Made by a program: the position numbers and the translations under genes. From Swaminathania salitolerans (GTDB lineage Bacteria; Pseudomonadota; Alphaproteobacteria; Acetobacterales; Acetobacteraceae): DNA of 64,000 bases. Position 1 is the first letter of the stretch. The number at the start of each line of letters is the position of its first letter. The stretch is taken from positions 620,001-684,000 of the forward strand of contig NZ_BJVC01000002.1 in the NCBI RefSeq assembly GCF_007988945.1, in the 5' to 3' direction. Below the pieces are notes generated by a model. The model did not search any database. It was not told where the DNA came from and was given only the letters and a program-made list of their open reading frames with translations. Below are positions 1 through 8,527 of the stretch, piece after piece.

Positions 1-586
1 CCGAGAGGACGATCTCGAGCAGGATCTTGAATCCTGTTCCCGTGAGACGGGGAATTGCGGCCTCGAATACGGACCGGCGCAAGGCGAAAAAACCGCTCAT
101 CGGATCGGAAAGCGGCACGGGGAGAATGGATTGCGCCAGTCTGATTCCGGCCCGGGAGAGCGCGTGTCGCCATCGATTGGCGAGCCCCGCGCTGTCACCG
201 CCATCGATGTGACGGCTCGCCACCGCGATATCCGCGTCTCCGGCCAGAAGCGGTGTCACAAGATCGCGCAGGATGGCTTCGTCATGCTGCAGATCGCCAT
301 CCATTACGGCGAGAACGGGCGCGGTCGAGGAAAGCGCTCCTTCGATGACGGCAGAAGAAAGCCCCCTGCGCCCGACCCGCCTGATCAGCCTGATCCGCGG
401 ATCGTCTTGCGCTTCGCGGACCACTTCGGATGACGTGCCGTCCGGAGAATCGTCATCGACGAAAACGAGCTCCCAGCTGATTCCGTCCAGAGCCTTTCTC
501 ACGCCCCGGACGAGGGCGGAAACATTTTCGGCCTCGTTGTAACAGGGTACGATCAGGGTCACGTCCGCCGGGAGCGGGTGGCTCAT
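1..586 (-). CDS. Family 2 glycosyltransferase, dolichyl-phosphate-mannose-synthase-like (partial)
   Basis: The leftward gene starts at the ATG whose first base is 586 and runs off the left edge, so only about the first 195 residues are seen. The N-terminus reads DVTLIVPCYNEAENV, the nucleotide-sugar-binding start of a GT-A fold, followed by VFVDDDSPDGT and VMDGDLQHDE; the last is the metal-binding DxD-type site and resembles polyprenyl-monophosphomannose synthases. A later stretch, PLSDPMSGFFALRR, is also typical of that group. The product probably moves a sugar from a nucleotide donor to polyprenyl phosphate at the inner membrane. Whether C-terminal membrane helices follow cannot be seen. 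Its start overlaps the stop of the upstream Lrp-family gene (ATGA), so the two are probably translated together. Confidence 0.85.
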   Translation of the reverse strand, partial: MSHPLPADVTLIVPCYNEAENVSALVRGVRKALDGISWELVFVDDDSPDGTSSEVVREAQDDPRIRLIRRVGRRGLSSAVIEGALSSTAPVLAVMDGDLQHDEAILRDLVTPLLAGDADIAVASRHIDGGDSAGLANRWRHALSRAGIRLAQSILPVPLSDPMSGFFALRRSVFEAAIPRLTGTGFKILLEIVLS

Positions 587-1125
587 ACCGGAACCCCGGC
601 ACGGTCGATGCTGGTCCGTATGGTCTGGAGAGTCTGGACGCGGACGACATGGTCCAGATCGGTCAGATTCTTCGTGAGGTAATTCTGGTGCGCCGCGTCG
701 CGCGCCACGAGACGGACCAGAAAATCCCCGCCCCCCCGGATCATGTGGCATTCCCGCACCTCGGCCCAGCCTGCAACCTCGGCCTCGAAGGCTTCGAGCA
801 CGCTTCCCTTCTGGCTCTCCAGACCGATCAGCGCGAAGAAGACGAGGGACCAGCCGAGTTTCCCGGCATCGACATCCGCATGATATCCTTCGATGACACC
901 GATCTCCTCGAGGCGACGCACACGGCGAAGACAGGGCGGCGCCGAGATTCCGGTCCGGCGCGCCAGCTCCACATTGGTCATGCGTCCGTCGGCCTGCAGC
1001 TCGGCAACGATCTGGCGATCGATCGAATCGAGATCGACGATACCCACGGATGAGGGCGTGGCGGCGAGTATGTCTTTCGACGACGCGGAGGCAGCGGGGT
1101 GGTCGTCCTGATCGCTATGGGTCAT
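583..1125 (-). CDS. Lrp/AsnC-family transcriptional regulator
   Basis: The 180-residue protein has an N-terminal winged helix-turn-helix beginning LDSIDRQIVAELQADGRMTN, with ELARRTGISAPPCLRRVRRLE as the recognition segment, followed by the RAM ligand-binding and oligomerisation fold that ends in LQTIRTSIDRAGVPV. Lrp-type proteins sense amino acids or related effectors and bind DNA as octamers. The ATG at 1125 is chosen because it leaves room for the divergent trxB promoter; upstream in-frame ATGs would reach into it. About 35 residues of low-complexity sequence precede the helix-turn-helix. The gene sits head to head with trxB and its stop overlaps the start of the glycosyltransferase. The same lrp-trxB-lysR grouping is known in rhizobia and Brucella. 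The effector is unknown. Confidence 0.9.
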   Translation of the reverse strand: MTHSDQDDHPAASASSKDILAATPSSVGIVDLDSIDRQIVAELQADGRMTNVELARRTGISAPPCLRRVRRLEEIGVIEGYHADVDAGKLGWSLVFFALIGLESQKGSVLEAFEAEVAGWAEVRECHMIRGGGDFLVRLVARDAAHQNYLTKNLTDLDHVVRVQTLQTIRTSIDRAGVPV

Positions 1126-1157
1126 TATCACCGTAAGGGTCGGTCGCAACGGATCTG

Positions 1158-1185
1158 TTGGCATGTAGATTGCCATACCTATATC
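1158..1185 (+). promoter_or_regulatory. Putative trxB promoter overlapped by an inverted repeat
   Basis: A -35-like TTGGCA (1158-1163) and -10-like TATATC (1180-1185) are separated by 16 bp. The -35 element sits in the interrupted palindrome TGGCA-N7-TGCCA (1159-1175), a plausible operator for the divergent Lrp-family regulator or the LysR protein. The placement also argues that translation of trxB starts downstream, at 1206 or 1275. No binding data; pattern only. Confidence 0.4.
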
Positions 1186-1274
1186 TGCATCCCGACCCAA
1201 GAGCCATGTCTCATCACACTGGTTCGATGGATTTACCCCAGCCCCTCACCCGCCCACCACCAAGGACACGCTAC

Positions 1275-2243
1275 GTGAGCCAGAGCTTCAAGACCGATCT
1301 GCTCGTCATCGGCGCCGGACCAGCCGGTTATACCGCTGCGATCTACGCCGCCCGCGCCAGCCTCAAGCCCATTCTCGTGGCCGGGCTGCAGCCCGGCGGC
1401 CAGCTGACCATCACAACCGATGTGGAAAACTACCCCGGCTTCGCCGAGCCCGTGCAGGGGCCGTGGCTCGTCGAACAGATGCGCCTGCAGGCCGAGCATG
1501 TCGGCACCGAGATCCACTACGATCTCATCACCTCCTGCGATTTTTCCCGGAAGACCGAGGACGGGTATTTCCGGCTCGAAGCCGATTCCGGAGCCATCTA
1601 TCTCGCGCGTACCGTCGTGATTGCGACCGGCGCCCAGGCCAGATGGCTCGGCCTGCCTTCCGAGGCACGCCTCCAGAGCGGCGGCGTGTCCGCCTGTGCC
1701 ACCTGCGACGGCTTCTTCTATCGCGGAAAACGCGTGGCCGTCGTCGGCGGCGGCAACACGGCCGTCGAGGAAGCGCTCTATCTCACCCATCACGCGGACC
1801 ACGTCACCCTGATCCACAGACGCGACACCCTGCGGGCGGAGCGTATTCTTCAGGAAAGACTTTTCGCCAATCCGAAGATCAGCGTGATGTGGAACACCGC
1901 TGTGGAGGAAGTACTCGGTTCGGGCAAGCCGGAGACCGTATGCGGGCTCAGCCTGCGCAATACCGTCGATGGAAGCCTCGACACGCTGGCCGTCGATGGC
2001 GTGTTCATCGCCATCGGACATACGCCCAATACCGGCCCGTTCCGCGGCCAGATCGCCTGCGACGAGGAAGGCTATATCCTGACCACCCCCGGGAGCACGC
2101 GCTGCTCGGTCGAGGGTGTCTATGCCGCAGGCGACGTGCAGGACAAGAAGTTCAGACAGGCCATCACGGCTGCGGGCACCGGATGCATGGCCGCACTCGA
2201 AGCGGAGCATTTCCTCGCCGGCCTGCCCGCTTCCGTTCCCTAA
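1275..2243 (+). CDS. trxB: Thioredoxin reductase
   Basis: This FAD/NADPH enzyme reduces thioredoxin in the cytoplasm. From the GTG at 1275 it has 322 residues, the normal family length. GAGPAG at about 13-18 binds FAD, the redox-active CATC is at 141-144, GGGNTA near 160 binds NADPH, and GVYAAGDV near the C-terminus closes the FAD site. The GTG is preferred because AAGGA lies 9 bp upstream and the protein then begins directly at the Rossmann strand. An ATG at 1206 would add 23 proline-rich residues. The regulator genes on both sides suggest redox-linked control: an Lrp protein is divergent and a LysR protein is downstream, as in the lrp3-trxB-lsrB locus of Sinorhizobium. Confidence 0.95.
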   Translation: MSQSFKTDLLVIGAGPAGYTAAIYAARASLKPILVAGLQPGGQLTITTDVENYPGFAEPVQGPWLVEQMRLQAEHVGTEIHYDLITSCDFSRKTEDGYFRLEADSGAIYLARTVVIATGAQARWLGLPSEARLQSGGVSACATCDGFFYRGKRVAVVGGGNTAVEEALYLTHHADHVTLIHRRDTLRAERILQERLFANPKISVMWNTAVEEVLGSGKPETVCGLSLRNTVDGSLDTLAVDGVFIAIGHTPNTGPFRGQIACDEEGYILTTPGSTRCSVEGVYAAGDVQDKKFRQAITAAGTGCMAALEAEHFLAGLPASVP

Positions 2244-2290
2244 GCCTGTTCATTCCCTGAGACTGTTCGTTTCCTAAGCCTGCTCGTTTC
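2240..2290. repeat. 17-bp imperfect tandem repeat, three copies, over the trxB stop
   Basis: Three 17-bp units (2240-2256, 2257-2273, 2274-2290) of the form ctaagcctgttcattcc lie end to end; the first contains the trxB stop codon. The rest of the 379-bp trxB-lysR gap holds another short array, an inverted repeat and GC-rich sequence without a convincing gene. Confidence 0.7.
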
Positions 2291-2412
2291 CTGTGCCCCT
2301 GTCTTCACGACCTTCCGGTAAGCGCCCCGGGCAGAAGGGCGTGCGGACCGATACCCGGGCATCGGCTCCCGATGCGCCAGACGCCGCGTCTTCCGGCCCT
2401 TCCCTCTGCTGC

Positions 2413-2450
2413 TTGTCGGGGCCGGTTGTCGGGGCCGGATGTCGGGGCGG
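2413..2450. repeat. 13-bp tandem repeat, about three copies
   Basis: Two identical units ttgtcggggccgg (2413-2425, 2426-2438) are followed by a degenerate third copy to 2450. It lies between trxB and the LysR gene and resembles other GC-rich short arrays in this window. Confidence 0.7.
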
Positions 2451-2490
2451 CACTCCGGGAAATGGACGTGCAGAGGAAGGGAATAAAAAT

Positions 2491-2522
2491 GACTTGGCAG
2501 CGGTGACGAATGCTGCCAAGTC
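2491..2522. promoter_or_regulatory. Perfect 11-bp inverted repeat upstream of the LysR gene
   Basis: GACTTGGCAGC (2491-2501) and GCTGCCAAGTC (2512-2522) are perfect inverted copies separated by 10 bp. A -35-like TTGACA begins at 2529, just after the right arm, about 95 bp before the LysR start. No T-run follows, so an operator is more likely than a factor-independent terminator for trxB, but both remain possible. Confidence 0.5.
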
Positions 2523-2622
2523 AATGCTTTGACACGTCATGACCTCAGCGATCGTGGACAATTACCTTCTTCGTTCAATAAACGCCTCGCACCCGGTCGA
2601 GGATGAATTCTAGGGAAGACGC

Positions 2623-3513
2623 ATGGACTGGGACAAATTACGCATCTTCCATGCCGTTGCCGAAGCCGGCTCGTTCACCCATGCGGGAGACCGCCTCAAT
2701 CTCAGCCAGTCCGCGGTATCGCGACAGATCTCCGCGCTCGAGGATTCTCTCAATGTGCCGCTTTTCCATCGGCATGCGCGCGGGCTGATCCTCACGGAGC
2801 AGGGCGAGACGCTCAACCGGACGGTGCGCGAGGTCTTCTCGAAACTTTCCCTCACCCAGGCCTATCTCAGCGAAAGCAAGATCAAGGCCAAGGGAGAGCT
2901 CAAGATCACGACAACCTCGGGTTTCGGTCTCGGCTGGCTCGCGCCGCGTCTGGAGCGGTTCATGACCCTTCACCCGGATATCGAGGTGGGGCTGATCATG
3001 GAGGATACGGATCTGGATCTCGGGATGCGCGAGGCGGATGTTGCAATCCGCATGCATCCTCCGCGTCAGGCGGATCTGATCCAGCGCCATCTCGCCAATT
3101 TCACCATGCCCATCTATGCAAGCCGATCCTATCTCGATCAGCACGGCACACCCGAGAGCATCGCCGATCTCGCCCAGCACAGCCTTATCGGTTTCGCAGG
3201 GGCTTCTCCCCCCCTGCCGGATGCATTCTGGCTGATCGAACTCGTTCGGCGACAGAGCCATGGATCCGTCCGTAACCGGCTTTCTATCAACAGCTATCCC
3301 GCCATCGCGATCGCGATTGCCAATGGCGCCGGCATAGGGTCCCTGCCGACCTATCTCGCGGCTGCCCATCCGGATCTCGTGCGCGTTCTGCCGAACGAAC
3401 CGGTCCCGACGATCGAGGCCTTCTTCGTCTATCCCGAGGAACTCAAGATGTCGAAGCGGATCACCGTTCTACGCGATTTCCTGCTTGGCGAAATCAACCC
3501 CGGGAAGCACTGA
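2623..3513 (+). CDS. LysR-family regulator, LsrB/VtlR-like
   Basis: The 296-residue protein has the usual LysR layout. An N-terminal winged helix-turn-helix (MDWDKLRIFHAVAEAGSFTH, then LNLSQSAVSRQISALE at about 26-41) is joined by a linker helix to a periplasmic-binding-protein-like effector domain from about residue 90. Position after trxB, with an Lrp gene on the other side, matches LsrB of Sinorhizobium and VtlR of Brucella, which control redox, envelope and small-RNA genes. LsrB is described as sensing oxidants through cysteines; this protein contains no cysteine at all, so it must use another signal. The start is supported by a purine-rich stretch (AGGGAAG) upstream. It is the last rightward gene before the convergent ihfB. 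Confidence 0.85.
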   Translation: MDWDKLRIFHAVAEAGSFTHAGDRLNLSQSAVSRQISALEDSLNVPLFHRHARGLILTEQGETLNRTVREVFSKLSLTQAYLSESKIKAKGELKITTTSGFGLGWLAPRLERFMTLHPDIEVGLIMEDTDLDLGMREADVAIRMHPPRQADLIQRHLANFTMPIYASRSYLDQHGTPESIADLAQHSLIGFAGASPPLPDAFWLIELVRRQSHGSVRNRLSINSYPAIAIAIANGAGIGSLPTYLAAAHPDLVRVLPNEPVPTIEAFFVYPEELKMSKRITVLRDFLLGEINPGKH

Positions 3514-3608
3514 CCCTTTCGCAACGGGGGGCGCGGGGCGAGCGCAACGAACCGCGTAGGGTCGGGATCGCCCATGGCCGGAACCGGGCGCGATCCGGAT
3601 AGAGCCGG

Positions 3609-3941
3609 TCAGCCGCGCTTGCTTCTGGAAAGATGAGTCCCGGGGAGATGAGCCCCGGAAACCTGCGCGTTGACGCGTTCGCGCAGTTCTTTTCCCGCCT
3701 TGAAGAACGGAATGGTCTTCTCGCTCACCGCGACCGTCGAGCCGGTGCGCGGATTGCGCCCCTGACGGGCATCGCGCTTCTTGACCACGAAGGCGCCGAA
3801 CCCCCGGATCTCGACCCGATCGCCGCGGGAGAGCGCCGTGGAGATCTCGGTCAGGATCGTCTGTACGATCAGTTCGACATCGCGGGCATTCAGATGAGGA
3901 TGAGCAGCAGATAACGCGGAGATCAGTTCTGATTTCGTCAT
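3609..3941 (-). CDS. ihfB: Integration host factor, beta subunit
   Basis: This nucleoid protein pairs with IhfA, binds the minor groove and bends DNA sharply for transcription, replication and recombination. The sequence opens [10 protein letters not shown] and contains [20 protein letters not shown], the conserved DNA-binding arm, followed by RNPRTG, which carries the intercalating proline, and [15 protein letters not shown]. At 110 residues it is about ten longer than typical IhfB because of a basic tail. It lies 68 bp after sppA on the same strand and is probably cotranscribed with it. It converges on the LysR gene across a 95-bp gap holding a weak hairpin near 3566-3599 (GGATCGC and GCGATCC arms). 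Confidence 0.95.
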   Translation of the reverse strand: MTKSELISALSAAHPHLNARDVELIVQTILTEISTALSRGDRVEIRGFGAFVVKKRDARQGRNPRTGSTVAVSEKTIPFFKAGKELRERVNAQVSGAHLPGTHLSRSKRG

Positions 3942-4009
3942 AGTGAAATGCTTCGGCCCTCTGGGAAGCCGGGCGGTCGATCGGCCCGGCCAGCATCGAA
4001 TGATCGTGC

Positions 4010-4984
4010 TTACCGTGGCAAGATCGCGACCGCTCCGTCAAGCGCGTGATAACGCGCAAACTGACGCAGCGCCTCCGGCATGGCGAACCAGTCACCGCCG
4101 AAATGCCTGTGAATGAACTCCCACACCGTCTTCGGAGGTTTCTGCGTCGAGACCTCGCGGACCGGCATGGTCTTGCCATCCCTGATCTGCGCCCCCAGCC
4201 AGAGCCGCGCCTGCTTCTCATCGCCCAACTGATCGACGAGATGGAGCGGAAGGGCCTGCCGGCCCGTATAGGGACGCCCGTCGGCGAGCTTCCGGATTTC
4301 CTCCATGGGGCGATGACGCCCTTTGGCGACGATCGCGACGAACTGATCGAAAAGATCGTCCACCACACCCTGCAACATGGCGCGCCCCTCGGGTTTCAAT
4401 GGCACGAATGGCTGCGACTGATCCTTCATGGGGCCGGAGGTGATCGTATCTGCGGTCACCCCGATGCGCTCGAGCAGCGTCGAGGCATCCGGCCGGATCA
4501 TGATGACCCCGATCGAGCCCGTGATGGTGGAGGGATAGGCGAAGATACGCCGCGCAGGCGCTGCGATCATGTAGCCCGCAGACGCCGCAACGCCCTGCAT
4601 GGAAACGGCGACAGGCTTGCGGGCTGCGAAGGATTCGATCGCATCGTGGATCGCAACGCCCCCCGTCACCCCTCCTCCGGGGCTATCGATGACGAGGAGC
4701 AGACCGTGGGTATGCGGATCTGACGCGAGGCGATCGATCGCCTCGACGGTGGCCTGCATCCGGTCGCTTATGATTCCCTTGATCTCGAGCCGCGCAATCG
4801 AATCGGTGGGGCCCTGCCGATGGCCCGGCAGGAACAGCATCCAGAATGCCGCAACACAGGCGACGAGCGCCAGCACGCGCCAGAACAGGAGACGGCGGCG
4901 CTGCAGGCGATAGGCCACGCGCGTATCGTCGGAGGCTGGCCCGGCCCCGTTTCCGGCCTCGGCTCGATTATCCGCCTGTTCCAT
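4010..4984 (-). CDS. sppA: Signal peptide peptidase SppA, family S49
   Basis: The 324-residue single-domain protease has one membrane anchor (about 33-53) after a hydrophilic N-terminus and a periplasmic S49 domain. The nucleophile is Ser135 in [11 protein letters not shown], and Lys187 in [11 protein letters not shown] is the general base, forming the Ser-Lys dyad of the family. [11 protein letters not shown] at about 95-105 is the conserved oxyanion region. It removes cleaved signal peptides from the inner membrane. The length fits the short, one-domain SppA that assembles as a ring and not the tandem-domain E. coli form. It is followed by ihfB on the same strand, and a terminator for mucR lies just upstream. 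Confidence 0.93.
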   Translation of the reverse strand: MEQADNRAEAGNGAGPASDDTRVAYRLQRRRLLFWRVLALVACVAAFWMLFLPGHRQGPTDSIARLEIKGIISDRMQATVEAIDRLASDPHTHGLLLVIDSPGGGVTGGVAIHDAIESFAARKPVAVSMQGVAASAGYMIAAPARRIFAYPSTITGSIGVIMIRPDASTLLERIGVTADTITSGPMKDQSQPFVPLKPEGRAMLQGVVDDLFDQFVAIVAKGRHRPMEEIRKLADGRPYTGRQALPLHLVDQLGDEKQARLWLGAQIRDGKTMPVREVSTQKPPKTVWEFIHRHFGGDWFAMPEALRQFARYHALDGAVAILPR

Positions 4985-5008
4985 CGCAGAGACATTCCTT
5001 TACAAGCA

Positions 5009-5044
5009 AAAAAGGCAACTCATCGCAGGATGAGTTGCCTTTTT
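5009..5044 (-). terminator. Factor-independent terminator after mucR
   Basis: A perfect 16-bp stem (5009-5024 with 5029-5044) closes a GCAG loop. Its core is GGCAACTCATC, with A/T runs on both outer sides, so it reads as a terminator on either strand. It lies 28 bp after the mucR stop and 24 bp before the sppA start on the leftward strand, isolating sppA-ihfB from mucR transcription. Confidence 0.9.
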
Positions 5045-5072
5045 GAGGACGTCTACTGGCGAAAGGCAGAAA

Positions 5073-5564
5073 TCAGACCTTTTTCGCACGCCCGCGACGC
5101 GAGGGGCGATCTTCCGACTCCGCACCCTCTTCCGCAGAAGCGCGTGTCGCGGCATCGAGACCGGCATTGATCTTGCGTCCAAGACCGATCTCGCGCGCCA
5201 GATGCGAGCGACGCTCGGCATAATTGGGCGCCACGAGGGGGTAGTCGGCGGGCAGACCCCAGCGTTCGCGATACTGCTCGGGCGTCATGCCATAGGCGCT
5301 CTGGAGATGACGCTTGAGCATCTTCAGCTTCTTCCCGTCTTCCAGACAGACAATGTAGTCCGGGAAGACGGAGCGCTTGATCGGCACGGCCGGCTGCGGA
5401 CGCTCCGGCTCCGGTTCGGCCTGACCGGCGCCCTGAAGCGCATTATAGACCTGCTTGATCATGCCCGGCAGCTCTTCACCCGACATCGGATTATTCGCCA
5501 CATGCGACGAGACGATCTGTGCGGTCAGCTCAAGGAGGGCTACGTTGTTCTCGATCTCAGACAT
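5073..5564 (-). CDS. mucR: MucR/Ros-family transcriptional regulator
   Basis: Ros/MucR proteins are alphaproteobacterial nucleoid-type repressors that bind AT-rich DNA through one prokaryotic zinc finger and form oligomers through the N-terminus. The 163-residue product has the N-terminal oligomerisation region (about 1-45), a proline/glutamate linker, then DYIVCLEDGKKLKMLKRHL and YGMTPEQYRERWGLPADYP, the finger and its flanking basic helices. Cys73, Asp76 and His86 match three usual zinc ligands, but the expected fourth histidine is Ala90, so metal binding may be absent or altered. A basic tail (RPSRRGRAKKV) follows. The long AT-rich upstream region is a likely site for self-repression. The gene is monocistronic. 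Confidence 0.92.
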   Translation of the reverse strand: MSEIENNVALLELTAQIVSSHVANNPMSGEELPGMIKQVYNALQGAGQAEPEPERPQPAVPIKRSVFPDYIVCLEDGKKLKMLKRHLQSAYGMTPEQYRERWGLPADYPLVAPNYAERRSHLAREIGLGRKINAGLDAATRASAEEGAESEDRPSRRGRAKKV

Positions 5565-6355
5565 TTATTTTCTCTTTGTCGAAGTTTAACTCTTTTAACC
5601 GGGTCTTTTATATCAGCTCATCTGACGAGTAAATAGATTTAACGTTTTTCCATCATTTTTTATACTTTCCTGAGCTCTTCGTTAAAAACTCGCGAAACAT
5701 AGAATGTTTCCATGGAAAGAAAAGAAAATCTTCAAAATCAGTTTCATTCTTTAACATTCTCTTGCGGTATGACCGTCAACTATCGTGAAACTATAATAGA
5801 ACAAACAGGTAAATTTTTTCCTAATCACGGAGTTTCGAAAGAAAAACGCCCCGAACTGTATTGGTTCATACATTTCCCTCCCCTCGTCGTAACCGTCTCA
5901 CACGCGCGACATGCCCACGCGCCCGCTCTAGTTCCGGGATTTGGAGAGGTTGTGCGGGTATTTCCAGTATCCCTGTCGATCCGGACGATATGACCGGCGT
6001 TTCTTTTCCCGATTCGCCCAGAGAACATCAGGAAGAGAGAGGCTTATTATATTTTTTTTTACAGAACCGACCCGGATCCGACGCAAGAGAGCGATTCTGT
6101 TCCAGCCCATGCAGGATCGCGAGACCGGGGCCTGCGCGCGCATCGTCCATGTTGCGCGTCATGAGAAGCCGCAGCGTAAACGCATCGTGTCGTATCGGAG
6201 ACAGCACGGCGACAAGCGGGACGCGCCTGTTTCCTCTCCTCCCGCAACCGGGCATTACTCAAACTTAAGGCCGTGTTTCTGGTTTCAATCGGGTTTTCAC
6301 CATATCCGGCTAAGCCTGCTCCCTGCTTCCCTGCAGAATCACAGATCGTGAGTTC
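5565..6355. other. AT-rich 791-bp intergenic region between mucR and the FUSC gene
   Basis: The mucR-proximal half (about 5565-5880) is conspicuously AT-rich compared with its surroundings. On the leftward strand a -10-like TATAAA (5607-5612) and a near-palindrome CTCATCTGACGAG (5617-5629) lie just upstream of mucR and are candidates for its promoter and self-operator. A nine-T run ends at 6060. Open frames here are short and unlike the neighbouring genes in codon use. I see no tRNA or known RNA. Confidence 0.5.
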
Positions 6356-8527
6356 ATGCCCTCCGTGCGTATCCCGCTTCGCCTGACCCCGTCCCTTTCC
6401 ACCGGATCGCGCAGCCGCGCGACGGCCGCACGCGGTCGCTGGTCCTGGCTCTATGCCCCGTCTGCCCAGGCCGTCGAATTCGCGCTTCGCAATACGATCG
6501 CGGCACTCCTCGCCCTCGGTATCGCCATGTGGATGGAGCTCGACAGCCCGATCTGGGCCACGATGACGGTGTGGGCAGTCGCACAGGGCACCCGCGGAGA
6601 AAGCCTCTCGAAGGCACGATGGCGTATCGTCGGCACCGTCATCGGGGCCACCGCAGCGATCGGACTTTTCACCCTTTTCCCCCAGCAGCCCCTGCTCTTC
6701 TTCCTGACCCTCGCGATCTGGATGGGGCTGTGCGCCGGACTCGCGACGTTCGTCAGCAATTTTCGCGCCTATGCGCTCGTCCTCTCCGGCTATACCTGCG
6801 CGATCATTGCCATGGGCGCCGTACACGACCCGGACAACGTCTTCATGATTGCGATCTCACGCTCGACCTATATCGGGCTGGGCGTGGTCTGCGAGGCGGG
6901 AATGGGCCTCATCTTCGCGACCGGTCAGGAACGACAGGCCCGAATCGCGGTCAGAACCAAATTGCAGACGGCCCTGTCCCTCGTCTCCGCATCGATTGCC
7001 GATATCCTCTCCGATGCCGCCTCGACCCAGCGCAAGGCCCGGGATCTCTTTGCGACCATCCTGCGTCTCAACAGCGAGATCGAATTCGCCGAGATCGAAA
7101 TGGGGCCGCACGGACATGAGGGCGATCATGCACGCGCAGCCCTCGCGGCCGTTTCCATCCTGCTGTCGCGCGGATTCGGCATGGCGTCCCGCCTGGCCGC
7201 TCTCGCCCATAGCCATGGCAGTTTCCGCGAGACTTCGGACGAAACGCAGATCTTCCTGAGGGGGCTGGAGAGGCGCCTGAAGGCACAGGAGCCCGTCCAG
7301 TCGATTCTTGCGGATCTGCATGTGCTCATCGAGCGCTGCCGGGCCCATGCAGCGCCATTCATGGTGCCCGATCACGAGCACACGCCGATGGTCGGCCCCG
7401 TCGACGAGCGCGTGCTTCATGTGGCGTTGGGCGAGCTGCTGCACGATCTCGAGATTGCCGTCATCGAATACGATGCGAGCACCCATCTGATTCCCGGCGA
7501 TCGCTTCCATTTCCGTCTTCAGACCCATCGCGACCCCCGCAACGCCATCAATAACGGACTGCGCGTCACCGCCTCGATCCTTTTCACAGCGCTGGTCTGG
7601 GAGATCACCGCCTGGCCGAACGGCGCCGGTTTCATCTCGATCACCGCCCTGATCTGCGGCCTTTTCGCCACCCAGGAGAATCCCGTTCTCGGCACGACGT
7701 CCTTTCTCAAGGGCACGGTCTGGTCCATCATCGCCGGGGGAATCCTGACCTTCATCTTCGTGCCGAAATTCGATACCTACGAGATGTTCATCATGGCATT
7801 CGGCCCGGCCATGTTCATCGGAGGCCTCGCGCGGATCAACCCGGCCACGGCGGGCGCGGCCGCCGCCTACGGGCTTCTCATGCCCGCAACCGTGAACGTC
7901 CAGAACCATCATCGCCTGAACGAGATCGCGTTCTTCAACGGAGCCAGTGCCACGCTGCTCGCAGCCTGCGCCGCCGTGCTCGTGTTCCACACCTTCCTGC
8001 CCTTCAATCCGCAATCGGAGCGTCATCGTCTCAGGATGCAGATGCTTGCCGAACTGCGCGCGCTCTGCCACCTGCGCAAGGCACCGGAAACGCGACGCTG
8101 GATCGGGCGGAACATCGACCGTTTCGCCCGCCTGATCCGCCATGCGGGTCCGTCTCCGCTGCCGATCGTCGAGAACTATCTGCAAGGCACGCTTGCCGTC
8201 ATGACGATCGGCCTCAACGTCATCCGGCTGCGTACGCTCCTCGACCGCGACCATCTTCCGGACACGGCGCGTCGCCCGATCGCGCTGCTGCTCGACCGCA
8301 TGGAATATACCCGCGACCGGCACGATCGCCCGGCGCGCGTCGCGGCGGCGGCAGTGCGCAGGCTCCGCGCGCTCGACCGTACCGAGCACGATCTGGTCAC
8401 CCGGCTGGAGCTGATCCGGGGCATTTCCTATCTCGTCGTGATACGCGACGAGCTGACGGCCAATGCCGCCTTCCTCGACGAAATGCATGGCTATACCAGC
8501 CACCGCGCCTTGCAGGAGCTCCGATGA
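6356..8527 (+). CDS. FUSC-family inner-membrane exporter, AaeB-like
   Basis: The 723-residue protein has two hydrophobic bundles, about 45-185 and 395-545, each followed by a cytoplasmic region. This is the fusaric-acid-resistance/AaeB architecture used for export of aromatic acids and related compounds. LDSPIWATMTVWAVAQGTRG in the first bundle and its counterpart FISITALICGLFATQENPVL in the second show the internal duplication. Unlike the second FUSC gene of this window it has no adjacent HlyD or AaeX partner. Instead its stop overlaps the start of guanine deaminase (ATGA at 8524), implying coupled translation and perhaps a link to purine metabolism. The substrate cannot be read from sequence. 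Confidence 0.85.
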   Translation: MPSVRIPLRLTPSLSTGSRSRATAARGRWSWLYAPSAQAVEFALRNTIAALLALGIAMWMELDSPIWATMTVWAVAQGTRGESLSKARWRIVGTVIGATAAIGLFTLFPQQPLLFFLTLAIWMGLCAGLATFVSNFRAYALVLSGYTCAIIAMGAVHDPDNVFMIAISRSTYIGLGVVCEAGMGLIFATGQERQARIAVRTKLQTALSLVSASIADILSDAASTQRKARDLFATILRLNSEIEFAEIEMGPHGHEGDHARAALAAVSILLSRGFGMASRLAALAHSHGSFRETSDETQIFLRGLERRLKAQEPVQSILADLHVLIERCRAHAAPFMVPDHEHTPMVGPVDERVLHVALGELLHDLEIAVIEYDASTHLIPGDRFHFRLQTHRDPRNAINNGLRVTASILFTALVWEITAWPNGAGFISITALICGLFATQENPVLGTTSFLKGTVWSIIAGGILTFIFVPKFDTYEMFIMAFGPAMFIGGLARINPATAGAAAAYGLLMPATVNVQNHHRLNEIAFFNGASATLLAACAAVLVFHTFLPFNPQSERHRLRMQMLAELRALCHLRKAPETRRWIGRNIDRFARLIRHAGPSPLPIVENYLQGTLAVMTIGLNVIRLRTLLDRDHLPDTARRPIALLLDRMEYTRDRHDRPARVAAAAVRRLRALDRTEHDLVTRLELIRGISYLVVIRDELTANAAFLDEMHGYTSHRALQELR

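Noticed and set aside
5712-5993. A 93-codon frame in the AT-rich gap before the FUSC gene
   Set aside because: No ribosome-binding site, no family resemblance and unlike codon use; the region looks regulatory.
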